Program-made: the position numbers and the translations under genes
Shown here: positions 1-9,623 of the stretch, in pieces
Numbering within the stretch: position 1 is the first letter of the stretch
Layout: each line of letters begins with the position of its first letter
Source: Flammula alnicola
Taxonomy: Eukaryota; Basidiomycota; Agaricomycetes; Agaricales; Strophariaceae
Assembly: GCA_015499995.1 (NCBI GenBank)
Contig: JADNRV010000588.1
Coordinates: 1-23,530, forward strand
DNA: 23,530 bases
Direction of reading: 5' to 3'
The notes under the pieces: model-generated
Told to the model about the DNA's origin: nothing
The model's database searches: none
What the model saw: only the letters and a program-made list of their open reading frames with translations

Positions 1-984
1 AGAATTGGGGCGACTACATACGAATTCCTTTCCTTCTGCATTGCGAACGACTTCAGGAGGAACACCCTTGAATTGACCATGGCACTCCACCTGAACAAAA
101 AATATTGAGCTCCATATATATATAAATCGAGAAGAGAAACACCTACATCCTCTTCTCCACCATCTTGCACATGTCGACGGCGGCCTTCGTAGGAACAGCC
201 CATCCACGCTTCAAACATATTTCGAACATTGCATGAAGGATTCTTTAAAACAGGTGCGTTGAGTTCAAGGTCATTGAAAGACGAACAATAGACATACCGG
301 CCGGCAGATTGCTGCACGAAACCATGTCAGCAACAGGTACAAAACCTGGGAGGTGGATTAGACAAAAAGGCACATAAGGTGACCGACGAAGAGAACATAC
401 CGTCAAGCTTCAGCTGTGAAATGTATGCTTTGCAGGAGTTCGTTGATCTTGGCCGCCGCTCCTCGACAATTCATTGACGGGTATGGAAACTCGCTCAAGA
501 AGTTTTGCTTTCTTCTTGGCGAACCTAGGGACAGAATCAGCAAGCCTGAAATAAGCATGCAGAAAATAATCGACTAAACGTACAGGTAGCAACTTGAACT
601 CGTTCGACAGCGCGAACACCCTGCACAGCTCCAATTTCGACATAGTAATATGACGTGATCTTGCCCAACTCCATGCTTGTAAAGCGACTGGTCGACCTCT
701 CGTACTTGATGCGCTGGCTTTTCTTCAGCAAGACTACAGCCGGATGTGCGATGTCGGCCCGTTTTTGTACCAATCCTAGGTCGCTTTCTTGACAGTCCGC
801 ACCGCCGTAGAGAGCAGGAGACCGCGGCATGCGGGCATACCTGAGATGCATGCCAATTAATCTCAAGAAACAGCAGATGAAAAAAAGATAAAACGTACAG
901 ATATGTTTACCCTAGCCATGAATGGCCTCGTCCCAGTTCCTAACACGAGCGTTCACATTATCGGCCAATTCCTACACGAACTAA
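1..984 (-). pseudogene. BRR2: BRR2-like spliceosomal helicase relic, winged-helix to ratchet part
   Basis: Reading the minus strand from about 984 to 1 gives pieces in the order expected downstream of the first RecA pair in Brr2 (Snu246/SNRNP200), the U4/U6-unwinding DExH helicase of the spliceosome. They are NWDEAI, then ARMPRSPALYG and LGLVQKRADIAHPAVVLL, then MSKLELCRVFALSNEFKLLP, AKLLERVSIPVNE, AAKINELLQ, FEICLKRGWAVPTKAAVDMC and QFKGVPPEVVR. Frames change several times: after SYYY near 643, after VNE near 460, and inside AAKINELLQ/AYISQLKLDG near 425. Small GT-AG introns are still recognisable, for example about 248-298 and about 107-151 on the minus strand. About 15 residues expected between SYYYV and SKLEL are missing. 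The piece runs off the left edge. Family assignment is recognition from memory, but the collinear motif order makes it firm; a functional product is excluded. Confidence 0.85.
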
Positions 985-1325
985 GACTCGATAGGCAGCT
1001 GCTGGTTCAAGAGACTCAGATAATACTGGAGTTCCGAATCGTTGGTGATGATGATTCCTTCTCCATACTGGGGTCGACCACCAACCTCGTCCGCCTTGTC
1101 ATCATCGACGAGATCCACCCGTTGCACGACGAACGTCGTCCTGTGCTGGAAAGCACCGTCGCCAGGACTATCACGAGGGTGGAGCAGAAGTGTGAGTGTG
1201 TCAGACTCGTTGGTCTCTCGGCAGCATTGCCCAATCACCAGAACGTTGCGACCTTCCTGCGGGTGGACGAGCAGAAGGGCTTGTTCTACTTTGACGCCTC
1301 CTATATTCCCTGCGGTCTCATTTGT
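985..1325 (+). pseudogene. BRR2: Inverted BRR2 segment with the DEIH box
   Basis: This stretch encodes, on the plus strand, the part of Brr2 that should sit between the two flanking minus-strand pieces. It contains ETQII, then [19 protein letters not shown] (helicase motif II, DEIH), [12 protein letters not shown] (motif III, SAA where SAT is usual), VATFLRV and [15 protein letters not shown]. The stretch between ETQII and TNLVRL, where TPEKWD is expected, is scrambled by indels. On the minus strand the left neighbour stops at the equivalent of GELT near 1326, and the right neighbour resumes far downstream, in the winged helix. The segment therefore appears flipped in place, with the second RecA domain lost at the same junction. 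GTGAGT directly after the segment (1323-1328) may be an old splice donor. Confidence 0.82.
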
Positions 1326-2345
1326 GAGTCAGCTCTCCGACTTTAACACCAAAGACTTTCGGCCGGGTGGTGAAGTTACCGACCAGAGCCTTCATGGGGA
1401 AATGTACACGACTTTGAAGGCGTCGAGATCAGACTCGCCCGTTTCTGCATTCCGATGCTTGGAGAGCTGAGCATGGCAACGTTAGTCTGAGAAAAAAATT
1501 AGGATGGAAAAACGGTCGTAAGAATTAAGACACACCTTGCCAGCGCCAGTAGGGACGCACAGTAAGATAGGCTCGTCGGTACCGAAGGCAATCGGGTACA
1601 ATTTGCTCTGGGCGCGATTCAGCTTCGGGACTATGAACGCCTCGCGTGCCCATGCAAGCAAACTCACCAGGGGTACTAAGTCGCCCTCCGCGCGCGGGAA
1701 CATGAATTTCCCTGTAACCCTTCTTCGCGCGCTTGAAGGAGCCGCATCCGGAGGTTTGCACTTCCTGTTCGACATGAGGTGTCCTCCTTGCGAAAACGCC
1801 ATGCTCTCTAGGTCAACGCGCATGGCCACTTCGACGTTGATTCTCTCCTCAGCATCACATCGCATGAGTTTGGTGGCATCGCGGTTTTTGAGGAATTTGG
1901 CGGTGGCGGCGTAGAAGCTCTGGTACTCGAAAAGCCCCATAAGCTGATTTTCGGCGTCGCGAGCGTTGGATTTGGAACCAAAAATGCTGAGAACAGAGGC
2001 CGCTCTGTCAGCAGCGGGTGACAGGTCGGGTAGACTTCCGATATTTGACGCTGGCCATCGATAGAATGAGGAGAGGCAATATCTTGACTTTGTTATTCCT
2101 CGACGCCTTGCGGCCAATGACGAGATCCTCCTCTTGACCCTCGGCTTCCACCTCGTTTTCGATCCTATTTTCCCCTTCGTCCTCATCTGAGTGCTCTCGA
2201 ATCTCGAAAGCCTCTTCATATTCCTCCTTCATCAAACACGACCGCAACGTCACCATCCCCGTCATTCTCGGCCTCCTTGCGTTCCTGATCAGGGTCAACC
2301 ATAGTCTCGTCGTCTGCAGTGTCCGTCGCTGTAAGACACCAGCTC
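1326..2345 (-). pseudogene. BRR2: BRR2-like helicase relic, acidic N-region to motif Ib
   Basis: Minus-strand pieces in Brr2 order are DDETMVDPDQERKEAEND, then VAVVFDE, an acidic FEIREHSDEDEGEN stretch, QRQISEVYPDLSPAADRAA, NARDAENQLMGLFEYQSF, DLESMAFSQGGHLMSN, SFKRAKKGYREIHVPA, LNRAQSKLYPIAF, LLCVPTGAGK (Walker A, motif I), then past a small intron TNVAML, DLDAFKVVYI, PMKALVGNF and [10 protein letters not shown]. The intron lies at about 1489-1533, directly after the Walker A lysine. Frames shift at about 2040, 2215 and 1700-1745. About 40 residues expected between NVEVAMR and DLESMAF are absent. The true N-terminus is not found upstream of about 2345, so the gene is also 5'-truncated. In the family this region carries the plug segment and the first RecA domain of the N-terminal helicase cassette. 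Confidence 0.87.
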
Positions 2346-2380
2346 GCCCCAGTTGACGTAACGAAAACAAAAGGAAGAAT

Positions 2381-2453
2381 CACAGCAGCGTTTCCGCGCT
2401 AGCGATTCATCTGTTTTCGTAACAAAATCCACAGCAGCGTTTCCGCGCTAGCG
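2381..2453. repeat. 24-bp perfect direct repeat pair
   Basis: A 24-bp word beginning cacagcagcgtttccgcgct occurs at 2381-2404 and again at 2430-2453, 25 bp apart. Flanks include acgaaaac at 2361-2368 and its complement gttttcgt at 2413-2420. It lies just beyond the truncated 5' end of the BRR2 relic and could mark a duplication or excision scar. No function is visible. Confidence 0.8.
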
Positions 2454-2731
2454 GACGGAGCGTCGTTCAGGGAGAATCCAGCACGGCGAGTTGGAGTTCG
2501 CGGTGCTCCCACCACTGTGACGCCCATAGTTCGAGGGACTTCGCTGTGCTCAAGGTTGCAATAGGAGAGAGCAGCGTCTGATCGTGCTACCCTCCTCTTA
2601 TCGGGGTTTTGACCCGTGTCTTGAGACGGTGGCACCCTCCGTAGAGAGGCAGAAAATAGTTGCCCAGCCGAAAAGGACTGAGCATTTGGCTCACAGCATG
2701 GACGACGCAAGAGGCAACGTAGAAGATGGTA
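2454..2731. other. Intergenic stretch, no gene seen
   Basis: Small frames exist on both strands, but none has recognisable motifs or joins to the BRR2 relic. The last two bases (TA, 2730-2731) form the left target-site dinucleotide of the TIR element that follows. Confidence 0.5.
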
Positions 2732-3132
2732 TTAGAGAGTTTGCGCACAGCCACCGGGTGGCTGCACCACAAACGTAAATAGTGGGAACTCGCAGTATAC
2801 TAGTAATTCGAGGCTGTAAGCTCACACAAGGATCTGATCGTCCTGTTCTCACATGGAAAATTGACCGTAAATGTATCATTCACGGCCAATTTTGACGTTT
2901 TGAAATTCTCAATTTTCCAAATTTGGGAAATATCATAAGGAAAAAATCATAATTCTTTTTTTTTTCAGGAAGAATATGTGTAATATGTCCTTTGCCTCAT
3001 TTGCAATGCATGAAGTAAAGACTTGTTTTATGTTAAGATATAACGCGTTGTGGGTTTCTATTCACGAAGTCGAGCCACGGCCACCAGGTGGCTGACTAAG
3101 CCACCTGGTGGCGTTGCGTTGAAACTCTCTAA
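2732..3132. mobile_element. 401-bp non-autonomous TIR element (MITE), TA flanks
   Basis: The ends are perfect 11-bp inverted repeats: TTAGAGAGTTT at 2732-2742 and AAACTCTCTAA at 3122-3132, each flanked by TA (2730-2731 and 3133-3134). TA duplication is typical of Tc1/mariner-type insertion. Inside each end is a palindrome of the type GCCACCNGGTGGC: one copy near 2750-2764, and two copies near 3079-3115 that also pair with each other. An inner imperfect inverted repeat (aaaattgaccgt at 2857-2868 and acggccaatttt at 2882-2893) adds a further hairpin. No transposase-like ORF is present, so it would need a transposase acting in trans. It lies between the BRR2 relic and the MYND gene. Confidence 0.82.
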
Positions 3133-3242
3133 TAACAGCCTCTAATTTCTTCTTAGCTGCCTTTCTCCCTCTTTAAATCCAACAGTGATAACTGGACAAA
3201 AACGATCCCCAAATCCTCAGCCAAATCCTCATCCTCATCGAA

Positions 3243-4036
3243 ATGTCCCAGGCTCCCTTCCTCAGAGAAAACCAAGTACAATGTGGGAGTTGCTCCAGGG
3301 TTTTATCGATTTCTGGATCCAAGACATGTGCAGCTTGTAAGGCTAGAACATACTGTGTTCGTATGGTCATTTCTATTTGCAAGAATTTCTTATAACTTGA
3401 GTTGCATTATCACAGGGAAAGGAATGCCAAAAGGCCGATTGGCCTCAGCACAAGAAGTTCTGCTCACCAGCTGAAGAGTCTTCTAAGTGCATCCGAGCAT
3501 ATGATGCTGCATTTAGCGATCTTCTTCTTTGCCTTGCCCAGTCCATTCTGGACTTTTCCAGTGTTGCAAGGGTTCCCATTGAGCAACGTCGGGAGGCATG
3601 GCTCCCCATCTGCCAAAATCAACTGGTATTGCTCCATTTCCATTCAGTGCCAAATCCTGCCCCAGGTCGCCACAACCGCATCCGCCTCGTTGAGGTTAAT
3701 CTCGACAATATTGCTGACCTAGGTGCAGAGAGAGCCTCCAGCGTTACCACAAGACTCTCCGACCGCTTCCCTTCCGTTTGTTTGGGTTTTGCTGTCATCC
3801 CTGATGACCCCAATGTTTGTGGCACTGTCGATGTCATCACCCACCATTTCGATTGGCCCGAGCTTTTTGCGACGTCTGCTGCTATAGCAATTCAGGCGCC
3901 GTTGTGTCCGCCTTCTGTCGGAGACATCCTCAACGCTATACTGGAACGTAAGCAAAGGTTAGAAAGGGAGGCTCTTCAGCGTTATGCCTCCTCTGCCTCC
4001 ACTTCTGCCTCTGGTGACAAGAAGAAGAAGAACTAG
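3243..4036 (+). CDS. MYND-type zinc-finger protein (2 exons)
   Basis: Exons 3243-3356 and 3416-4036 are joined across a 59-bp intron (donor gttcgt, acceptor cacag) to give 244 aa ending at TAG. The N-terminus carries a complete MYND finger: C14-x2-C17, C29-x2-C32, C38-x3-C42 (YC then KECQKADWPQHKKFC), H50-x3-C54. The intron falls between C38 and C42; joining the exons there is the only phase that keeps all eight ligands. MYND fingers usually mediate protein-protein contacts. The rest (about 55-244) has no domain I recognise and ends in a Ser/Ala/Lys-rich tail with KKKKN. I chose the first ATG after the upstream pyrimidine-rich stretch. The donor is weak (GTTCGT), which is the main doubt. No frame breaks are seen, and it is probably an ordinary host gene of a family expanded in mushrooms. 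Confidence 0.78.
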
Positions 4037-4128
4037 GGATGGGGCGAGCAGCAGTTGTTTTGCTTCAATGCTTAAATAGGTTTTTTTCTCTTGAACTTTT
4101 CTTGAACATATATGAAATAGACATTGTG

Positions 4129-4134
4129 AATAAA
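4129..4134 (+). terminator. AATAAA polyadenylation signal of the MYND gene
   Basis: AATAAA lies 93 bp after the stop codon, in an AT-rich 3' region. Spacing and strand fit 3'-end formation for the MYND gene. Confidence 0.45.
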
Positions 4135-4354
4135 GAATGAATTTCTAGTGTTCCTCCAATATCATGGAATCCTTGAGCCTTCTTATGGATTCTTCAATTC
4201 TTTCTCCCAATATTCCAACATACACAACACCCTGGATGCCAGCTTTCAATTAAGTAGTATTGTGAAGGAAAGGCCGATGTGATGCTATGGAGTGCTATGG
4301 ACCAATGCTATATAGCGCACTGCCAACTCTGTGTAGAGAACAAATACATCAGTA

Positions 4355-4520
4355 AAACGTCAGATACCTATGTAGGCTACATAGACCTATATAGGTTAAA
4401 GTTCGCCGTAGGCAACCCCCTACTATATAGGTCATTATAGGCAAATAGATCTCCTCTATAGCTGAGTGTAGGTTACAGGAGGTCTCAGATTTTAGAGCCT
4501 GTTAGGTCTGATAGGCAGGA
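4355..4520. repeat. Cluster of acctat/ataggt words, left copy
   Basis: Short words of the form acctat, ataggt and taggc recur in both orientations, as in gatacctatgtaggctac, tagacctatataggtt and ctatataggtcattatagg. A similar cluster sits at 5815-5920. The two share cagatacctatg in direct orientation. The reverse complement of the right cluster also aligns with the left one (ataggtca-tatatagg-like core). They could be degenerate terminal or subterminal repeats of an old element of about 1.5 kb. No target-site duplication could be fixed. Confidence 0.35.
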
Positions 4521-5810
4521 TTAGGGACATTTGGACAGCAAAATCATGCATTAGTGGTATTTACTGAATACAATTCTACGTGTACATTTATACCACGATT
4601 AAATTGGTCGGTCCTCTTCCTTGACGGCATAGGACGGTGTCTAGAAGTTCTGTTTGATGCACCCAAAGAGATGCTGAAGCCGTTGCATTTGCGGCAGACA
4701 CGGAAGGGAGCAGAGCCTCTCGGGTTGTCCGTATGCATCGGTGGGCGCTGTGGAAAGGGCATACGGACACCTAAACTCGAGGAGGCGAGCCGAACGGCGA
4801 CGATTGCGGGAACGGTAGCCAGCTATGTGTTCATCTGCGAGGCATGAGAAGGGAACGATTAGATAAACGTCGGAAAAGATAGAACAAGAACCTTACACGG
4901 AGGAAATTCATCGAAATTCAAAAAGAATAAAAGGACAACGAAACGTACCTGATGCCCAGAGCCTCCAAACACCCAGCCAGCCACGTTTTTGTTGTGATCA
5001 CCGTATATCTCGTGCATGGTTGTTTTCGCAGCTGCTGGGATTGTGGGGTACATGAACTTTGAGACTAGACACAGATCATAACTCAATCCAATGCTCACCT
5101 GGTCTACTCGCACAATCATCGCGTTGCGCCATCGCGGTCGTCTTCGACATGCAAAAACATTGCATTAGCAAATTGAAAAGGGGTGATCGGCTAACTGATC
5201 GAATGGTCGGTACACGTTGGGGACTCTCGAAGACTTCAGCGGCGAGCCTAGCAGGTGGTATTCGTCCAATGCGAGGGCTTGTGGTGAGTGACGCCAGTAA
5301 CAGCTGTTGACTTCAAAACATGGCGAACTCCTTTGGTGTGATGGTAAGAACCGGGCCCAAAGGTAATAGCAGACATACCTCGTCAGATGGCATGACCCAA
5401 CTTCGTTTCGGGGTACTAAAATACCTATCAGAGTTGAAGAAGTGATTCCCTGCGTACTTACCTATGTTGGTTACAGACCAGCTTCCTAAGTCCTGACTAT
5501 GGTGCACAGTCTTACCCATTAAAGTCATGTATTAGGCTGGGACAAAGCTGGAGGTTATTTTACGAGAGATACTGTGTCATGAAGGGCAGCGATAGTGATG
5601 GTAGAAGACAAGGGAGGAGTCGGAAAAAGTTGAACATTGATCAATAAAGTCACGTGTTTCGGAGTTTGAACGGACTTGTACCGTTCCGAGTATCGAAGTT
5701 CTTGATACACCGCCGTCTCGAAGCTCTCCTTTCCTTTGCACCACGAATAGTTCAATGCTGCGACACTCTTTTATGCAAATGTTCCATAATCGGCTTTTTG
5801 TAAATTATTT
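4521..5810. other. About 1.3 kb without a supported gene
   Basis: Minus-strand frames of 60-100 codons occur at 4544-4762, 4859-5119, 5313-5528 and 5555-5755, the last three with possible splice donors or acceptors at their edges. The most protein-like piece is HEIYGDHNKNVAGWVFGGSG near 4960-5030. A spliced minus-strand gene is conceivable, but the exons could not be chained without hitting stops, and no family is recognised. The stretch lies between the two acctat/ataggt clusters, so it may be the interior of an element or a decayed gene. Confidence 0.3.
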
Positions 5811-5814
5811 GCCT

Positions 5815-5945
5815 TTGATAGTACATAGGATAACCTATCAAGCCTATAGTGACCTATTGAGGCAGTGCAGATACCTATGGAAACCTACAGGGACACGGTA
5901 GACCTATGTAGATATGGCCAAACTAATTGGGAAAACCAGTTTTCC
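5815..5945. repeat. Cluster of acctat/ataggt words, right copy, with hairpin
   Basis: This is the counterpart of the cluster at 4355-4520. It contains gataacctatcaagcctat, gatacctatgg, aaacctacag and tagacctatgtag. A short hairpin, GGAAAAC-CA-GTTTTCC (5930-5945), follows it. The pairing with the left cluster is by eye and imperfect. Confidence 0.35.
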
Positions 5946-6118
5946 TGATGTAGAGAAGTGAGAAAGCTTCCACCACTACTATGGCCCACCACCGATTAGG
6001 CACTACCTACATCATTTAGAACGATGTTAATTTATTAAATTACCCTTAGTCTCTTGTAGGCGTAGATAAATGTCAAATTGTAACAATTGTAACATACCAT
6101 TCAGGGCTTCTCCCTTTA

Positions 6119-7070
6119 CAGGGTCTTGCATAAAAACGTAGAGTCAATTTAGGTTCGGAGCAAGCCCCTGCTCCGGTCCGGTCCCCGGACACCTTCGCTG
6201 AAGGGGCTTGCTTCAGAGTGACGGATTTGATGGGCTTTCTGAATGGTATCTAACTCAACGAGGTCTCAACCTTTCTTCTTCAAATAAACTGTATCATAAA
6301 GCCAGGATGTATAGCTACTCTTCTGTGTAATTTGTATTAAAAATAATTGTCTTGAAAAATTTCCAGTCCATATACAAGAATCATTTTGTGAAATCCTTGG
6401 TTGACAATATGTGAGGAATACAAGGTTATTACTGGGTGTTTTTCATTAAAAGGAAATTTGATATGAGATATAGAACATATATATAATCCTTGCCTGAAAC
6501 CTTGAGACTGAGCATTATTGGGAAGTAGGTGAGCGTGCATATACATGGGCGAGCACAAATTTCTGTCGCGGTCATCACGTGATCGAGTGCGCTTCATGGA
6601 TTCTCGTATTGGGAGGAGGATTTTAGGCGCTGAAGTACTTCTAAGCTCCAATCTTTTTGCATAATCATAGATATATATGCTAAAACTATGTGATGCAAAT
6701 GTTTTATGGCACCAGGATGGCTGTATGCTTAGAAGGGAAGCCTCCTTCCAAGGACCCTAAATTACTCTACATTGCCTGAGCCATATAATTATAATGAACA
6801 AGCGCTAAAATAATTCCTTGTCATCAATAGGTGTATTGGATGTCTGATAAAAGATCTCTAAGCCAATGTTAAATGGTAGGATTACAAACCGGTTCAAGCG
6901 TCGATGAAGACAAAGCCCCCAAATTTCGTCACTCTGAAGCAAGCCCCTTGTCAGGATTGCGTTCCGCAATATATATACAAACAAACAAATGCCTGCCGAA
7001 GCATTGCCGACAAGGGCTTGGCACGAACCTAGATGGACTCGTCACTCTACGTTTATTATGCAAGACCCTG
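6119..7070. mobile_element. 952-bp TIR element with TA target duplication
   Basis: The left end CAGGGTCTTGCATAAAAACG (6119-6138) is matched by the reverse complement of the right end (7070 backwards) as CAGGGTCTTGCATAATAAAC. Both then continue through GTAGAGT, TAGGTTCG and CAAGCCC, so similarity runs about 55 bp. TA flanks both ends (6117-6118 and 7071-7072), as in Tc1/mariner insertions. A second inner inverted repeat (aggggcttgcttcagagtga near 6199-6220, complement near 6928-6950) extends the terminal structure past 120 bp. The AT-rich centre holds only a 104-codon minus-strand frame (6337-6651) without recognisable motifs, so the element appears non-autonomous. Confidence 0.8.
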
Positions 7071-7072
7071 TA

Positions 7073-7719
7073 ATAAACCCCGCTACAAATGGGTACGTTC
7101 ACTCATTTGGGCTAGTCTCCTAGTCAGACAAACAAATTCCGTGTCTTTTTTATTGTCTATTTCATTGGGTCAACAGTGCAATTACATAGCTTACATCACT
7201 GAGCCCAGCTCAGGCGTTAGCCTTTACCTGATTCATCCTTGGGAACGCGTACGGCGACATTCTTGATCAACGAATGTTGGTCTGGTTCTGAAGGCCTGAA
7301 ACTCATAACCTCGGACCAGCCAGGACCGGACCACCGAGCAACAAAACAGCTGCCGAGCGATCTATAGTCGCTGTTGGACGTCTTCCAAGTTCCCGCCCAT
7401 TTATGCTCAGCCTCAGCTCATATCAAGCGGTGACTCAGAATCCCGCCGACTATTTCCCTTACGTGACCCGACGTACTCATTATCCACCAGTGACTAGGCG
7501 ATGCCAGAATTGTTCTATCCCTGTTGTTTTTGTAGGGCCATCGTCATCCCTATCCTGGAGTTCCCAAGCACACGCTCTCTCCCTCAACTAATATTGCAGA
7601 ACGAGAAGGAGTCAGACCTTAGCGTTGATGTTCGGATGAGGTGCGATCGCTCCCCTTTAAAAAGGCGGAACCCACATGCGTTAACAGCCAAGCACTGTTA
7701 TCCAATACCACCACCAGAG
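7073..7719. other. Intergenic, upstream of the 7720 gene
   Basis: Two short plus-strand frames (7403-7591 and 7501-7788) overlap the start of the next gene in other frames and show no motifs. No TATA box or repeat stands out. It is treated as upstream non-coding sequence. Confidence 0.4.
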
Positions 7720-8304
7720 ATGCCTTCTACCCGTTATCGAATCCCCCCTGCTCGCAATGTATGTAGTTCTTCTGCAGATTATTCTTAATTTCATATTTTA
7801 ATAATGATCTTCTTCATAGGCAACATACGCTGCGGTGCGAGCAAGGTTGTACAGCGTCTCGCTAGCGAATCCTATTTTCATTCCTGTGTTGACACGAACG
7901 GCAGGTCACCATCGGTTTCCCATCATGGAAGAAGCTTTCTCTGGGATGAGAACACAGCCTCATATTCACGATGTCATCGTGACTGTTCAATGGAGAGGCC
8001 GTTGGTATCGTTTTCATATTTTTGTGAAGAATCATCGCCTTCTGCCCATGAATCCAACGGTTTCAGCAATGGTCCCCGGATGCCAGTGGAACGGCGATAT
8101 CGTCATCATGAGAATCGGAGTTGCTGTCCCCAGGGTGGTGAATATGAGAGGTGACGATTGGCGTGCGGCTGATCATGCTCTTAGGCAGTGTGTTTTTTCT
8201 TCTTTGTTTTTCTCGTATTCTTTATTTTAATAATCTCATCTAGTTTTCTTCACCGCGCTAGGCAAGGCAGGCGCTTGCGATTCCCAAGGGACCTAGTCTT
8301 CTGA
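7720..8304 (+). CDS. Small lineage-specific protein (3 exons, 3' end uncertain)
   Basis: Proposed exons are 7720-7758, 7820-8187 and 8262-8304, giving 149 aa. Intron 1 (61 bp) has GTATGT and TTCATAG and joins MPSTRYRIPPARN to ATYAAVRARLYSVS in phase 0. Exon 2 carries blocks that look well-formed: HDVIVTVQWRGRWYRFHIFV, WNGDIVIMRIG and VVNMRGDDWRAADHALRQ. These recall an Agaricomycete-only family (a WRG-DIVVMR-...-VxNMR type pattern) with no known function; that is a weak memory-based assignment. The second intron is less certain: donor gtgtgt at 8188, acceptor at 8260-8261 or alternatively at 8242-8243. Reading through instead stops at 8230. No signal peptide or membrane segment is seen. Confidence 0.55.
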
Positions 8305-8499
8305 AACCTCGAGATGGAGAAGAAAAGCAGAAAGGGACGTCGCACACTTGGTGTTTCTATCTTTATGTACAATTACTTTACACAACCTTTCAGATATTTT
8401 TTGCTTATCGACTGTGAGCCTAAACAAAATGTTTTATTCACGCATTGTAATCAACGAGCGACCGTCTACATAACAGTATGAGAAGATTCCGTCCCTATC
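8305..8499. other. 3' flank of the 7720 gene
   Basis: AT-rich sequence without ORFs or repeats of note. The stop at 8302-8304 and the alternative frame running to about 8420 are the only coding signals. Confidence 0.4.
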
Positions 8500-9436
8500 T
8501 GGAATACACCGATATAACCAATCCCTTGCAGCAATCATTTTTCTTGGGCTGTTGAACTAAGGATTCGAGTCCACTTGGAGTCCACAGTCGGTGTACTCTT
8601 TGGATCCTAAAATTTTCGGTTTCTGTCCGCATGCATAGGCTAGATTTTGGGCCGGATAGCGGTTTAGAGGTTGTGGGCGTCTGTGCACGACGAGCACAAC
8701 ACCGGTAAGCCAGATGTGACGAAGCGGAGGTGTTCTGCTGCTGACCTTGGGCATTCGCCAGCGTATCAAGCACAGGAGAGCTCGCCAGTGCTCAGGCTGT
8801 AGAACAGGGACTGCGAGGCAACCTGCCGTCGCCATTAGGGGAACGGAGGGGAAGGAGCAAAGGTTGACGAGGAGTAGGCGTAGTCGCCAGCCGTTGCAAC
8901 ATACGACGTTGGACGGAAAAGGGCAGCACGAAGGGTTGGTTAGGACGGACGTAGAATCAAGGGCATCGCGTTGGTTTGGGCATCGGTACGCAGTCGACTC
9001 CATGCTTCGTCGTTGCTGACACTGAGAGCTCGATTTCCGGCTCGGTACGTAGTTTCCTGCATCCTACTAGGTCGAGATTGACGCTACGTGTCTGTTGCTG
9101 CTCCCAAAGTGGCCGTATGCGTTGCCTATACGTGCCGAATTGTGTTTGAGAGCGGGGATAGGGGATACGTCGGTTTCTGCTCAAGGAGACGATTTTGGGC
9201 AGATTGGTGGGCAAACAGGGAGGCTTGGGCGCTATTTTCATGCCGCTACGCTGCTGTTACTGATTTGTATGCTCCTTTTTCTGGGCGGAGAGGTTGTACG
9301 ACGAGCATGAGCGTGTGCGGGCGATGAGGAAGTGGGGGATAGTGCTTGGTCTTCGGTAGCTACTAACTTCTAAGCTCTTCAAGGCTTCCTCGGGCATATT
9401 CTCAGAGTCAAGCATGTCGTAGTCATCAAAGTCCAT
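8500..9436 (-). pseudogene. Unidentified degraded coding-like region
   Basis: On the minus strand an ATG at 9436-9434 opens a 59-codon frame starting MDFDDYDMLDSENMPEEALK, followed by a possible donor GTTAGT. Downstream, coding-like stretches alternate between frames: SQTQFGTYRQRIRPLWEQQQ, SNDEAWSRLRTDAQTNAMPL, FVLPFSVQRRMLQRLATTPT and ANAQGQQQNTSASSHLAYR. Stops separate them, and no set of GT-AG introns that I tried joins them. The composition (Ser, Pro, Thr, Gln rich) suggests a disordered protein. The start is 187 bp from the Nudix ATG and divergent, so the gap between them could be a shared promoter. I do not recognise the family; it may be a decayed gene or chance frames. Confidence 0.3.
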
Positions 9437-9623
9437 TGCAGTTGACAGTGAAAACGAGTCAGGGCAACGATATCGGAGGCAATGAGAGTAGGCGCTGCAG
9501 TGACAAGCGAGACGACCAAAGATATTACATAATATGGTTACATAATTATCCGCTATCCGCTATCCTCCACAGGCATGGCCGTCCCTCCTCTGGCCAGAGA
9601 GGAGAAACCAGAAAGGAACGACG

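Noticed and set aside
2940..2975. Poly-T run as a retroposon tail
   Set aside because: It lies inside the TIR element, with no upstream LINE/SINE features and no target duplication.
4859..5119. Spliced minus-strand gene containing HEIYGDHNKNVAGWVF
   Set aside because: Candidate introns lead to stops in every phase I tried, and no family was recognised.
5059..5310. 83-codon plus-strand ORF
   Set aside because: It is opposite equally open minus-strand frames and has no start context or motif.
6337..6651. 104-codon minus-strand ORF inside the 952-bp TIR element
   Set aside because: Low-complexity AT-rich frame without transposase motifs or DDE/D spacing.
7403..7788. Plus-strand ORFs before and over the 7720 gene start
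   Set aside because: Out of frame with the spliced model and without motifs.
8557..9241. Overlapping minus-strand ORFs of 92-148 codons
   Set aside because: No single frame is convincing and the frames overlap; reported only as degraded coding-like sequence.
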